Of a stretch of 64,000 bases of DNA, positions 63,703 to 64,000 are shown one piece after another. The translations under genes were made by a program, and so were the position numbers. The stretch is from Odiellus spinosus (taxonomy: Eukaryota; Arthropoda; Arachnida; Opiliones; Phalangiidae). The stretch covers positions 6,811,871 to 6,875,870 of the forward strand of contig OY987239.1 of assembly GCA_963920705.1 (NCBI GenBank), in the 5' to 3' direction. The notes under the pieces were generated by a model. That model worked only from the letters and a program-made list of their open reading frames with translations. It did no database searches and was not told the DNA's origin. Position 1 is the first letter of the stretch. Every line of letters begins with the position of its first letter.

Positions 63703-64000
63703 TTCTTAGAACCCGGTAGGGTTCTATGTATTGGGCCCATCATCATCTGTAATGCTATTTTGATTTCCTAAAAAATTCAGTCTCTAGCCAATCAAAACGC
63801 TCCATTCTCCCATAGAATAACATTAAAATCGACTCTTTCGAGGACAAGTCCAGTGATTGACAGAACTAAAAGAGGAATTATTTGTTACAGATATAATCAC
63901 TTTTAAATGGTAGAGCAAGGTTCGAATGTTGAACTTTTCAAGTTTCATTTAAAAATATTAAGTCTAAGTATTTTAAAATTAATTCTAAAGTTGACCCTTT
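63703..64000. repeat. copy of the AACCCGGTAGGGTTC repeat, running off the window
   Basis: TTCTTAGAACCCGGTAGGG through CATTTAAAAATATTAAGTCT, matching 29971-30260. Confidence 0.8.

Overview
This is eukaryotic, almost certainly insect, nuclear DNA. The evidence is three clusters of the arthropod telomere motif TTAGG/CCTAA, split genes with GT..AG introns, and coding exons that read as divergent insect ionotropic receptors (IRs, chemosensory relatives of ionotropic glutamate receptors). An aculeate or other hymenopteran is plausible, but the sequence alone does not fix the order. No other host gene family was recognised. Most of the 64 kb is transposons, MITEs (short non-autonomous DNA transposons), satellites and segmental duplications.

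IR cluster. Five IR copies are present. IR-A (minus, about 5.46-24.43 kb) and IR-B (minus, 43.87-49.48 kb) are close paralogues with the same exon sizes and intron phases. IR-C (minus, 52.06-53.92 kb) is a two-exon 3' copy with a frameshift. IR-D (plus, 37.10-40.95 kb) is a more distant relative with five exons that join in frame. IR-E (plus, 62.76-62.96 kb) is a lone decayed last exon. The exon order in A, B and D is M1/M2 exon, M3 exon, S2 ligand-binding exon, then S2-M4 exon, with junction phases 1, 0 and 2. A and B also share an 11-codon first exon and a 113-nt second exon. D and B are tail to tail, separated by a 2.3 kb inverted 16-bp satellite.

Layout. 0-2.4 kb: a non-LTR retrotransposon pol on the minus strand, open for 797 codons to the window edge. 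2.9-25.1 kb: IR-A, its introns packed with MITEs, a non-LTR 3' fragment and large non-coding repeats at 9.6-16.5 kb. 25.1-30.8 kb: repeat remnants. 30.9-35.05 kb: a 100-bp satellite with a 1.3 kb higher-order repeat. 35.1-36.8 kb: a foldback element. 37-41 kb: IR-D. 41.3-43.6 kb: the 16-bp satellite pair. 43.9-54.2 kb: IR-B and IR-C segmental duplications. 55.1-55.8 kb: a 41-bp minisatellite. 56-64 kb: MITEs, a Copia pol fragment, a third TTAGG/inverted-arm structure and IR-E.

Main discovery. Six unrelated MITE families (17 copies, named P7-1 to P7-6 here) all have ends CA...TG. All 15 copies with both ends present are flanked by 7-bp direct repeats, 9 of them exact. This suggests one shared transposition machinery, most simply a P-superfamily (Galileo/1360-type) source. 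Separately, three loci share one architecture: short-period minisatellite arms in opposite orientation around a TTAGG core.
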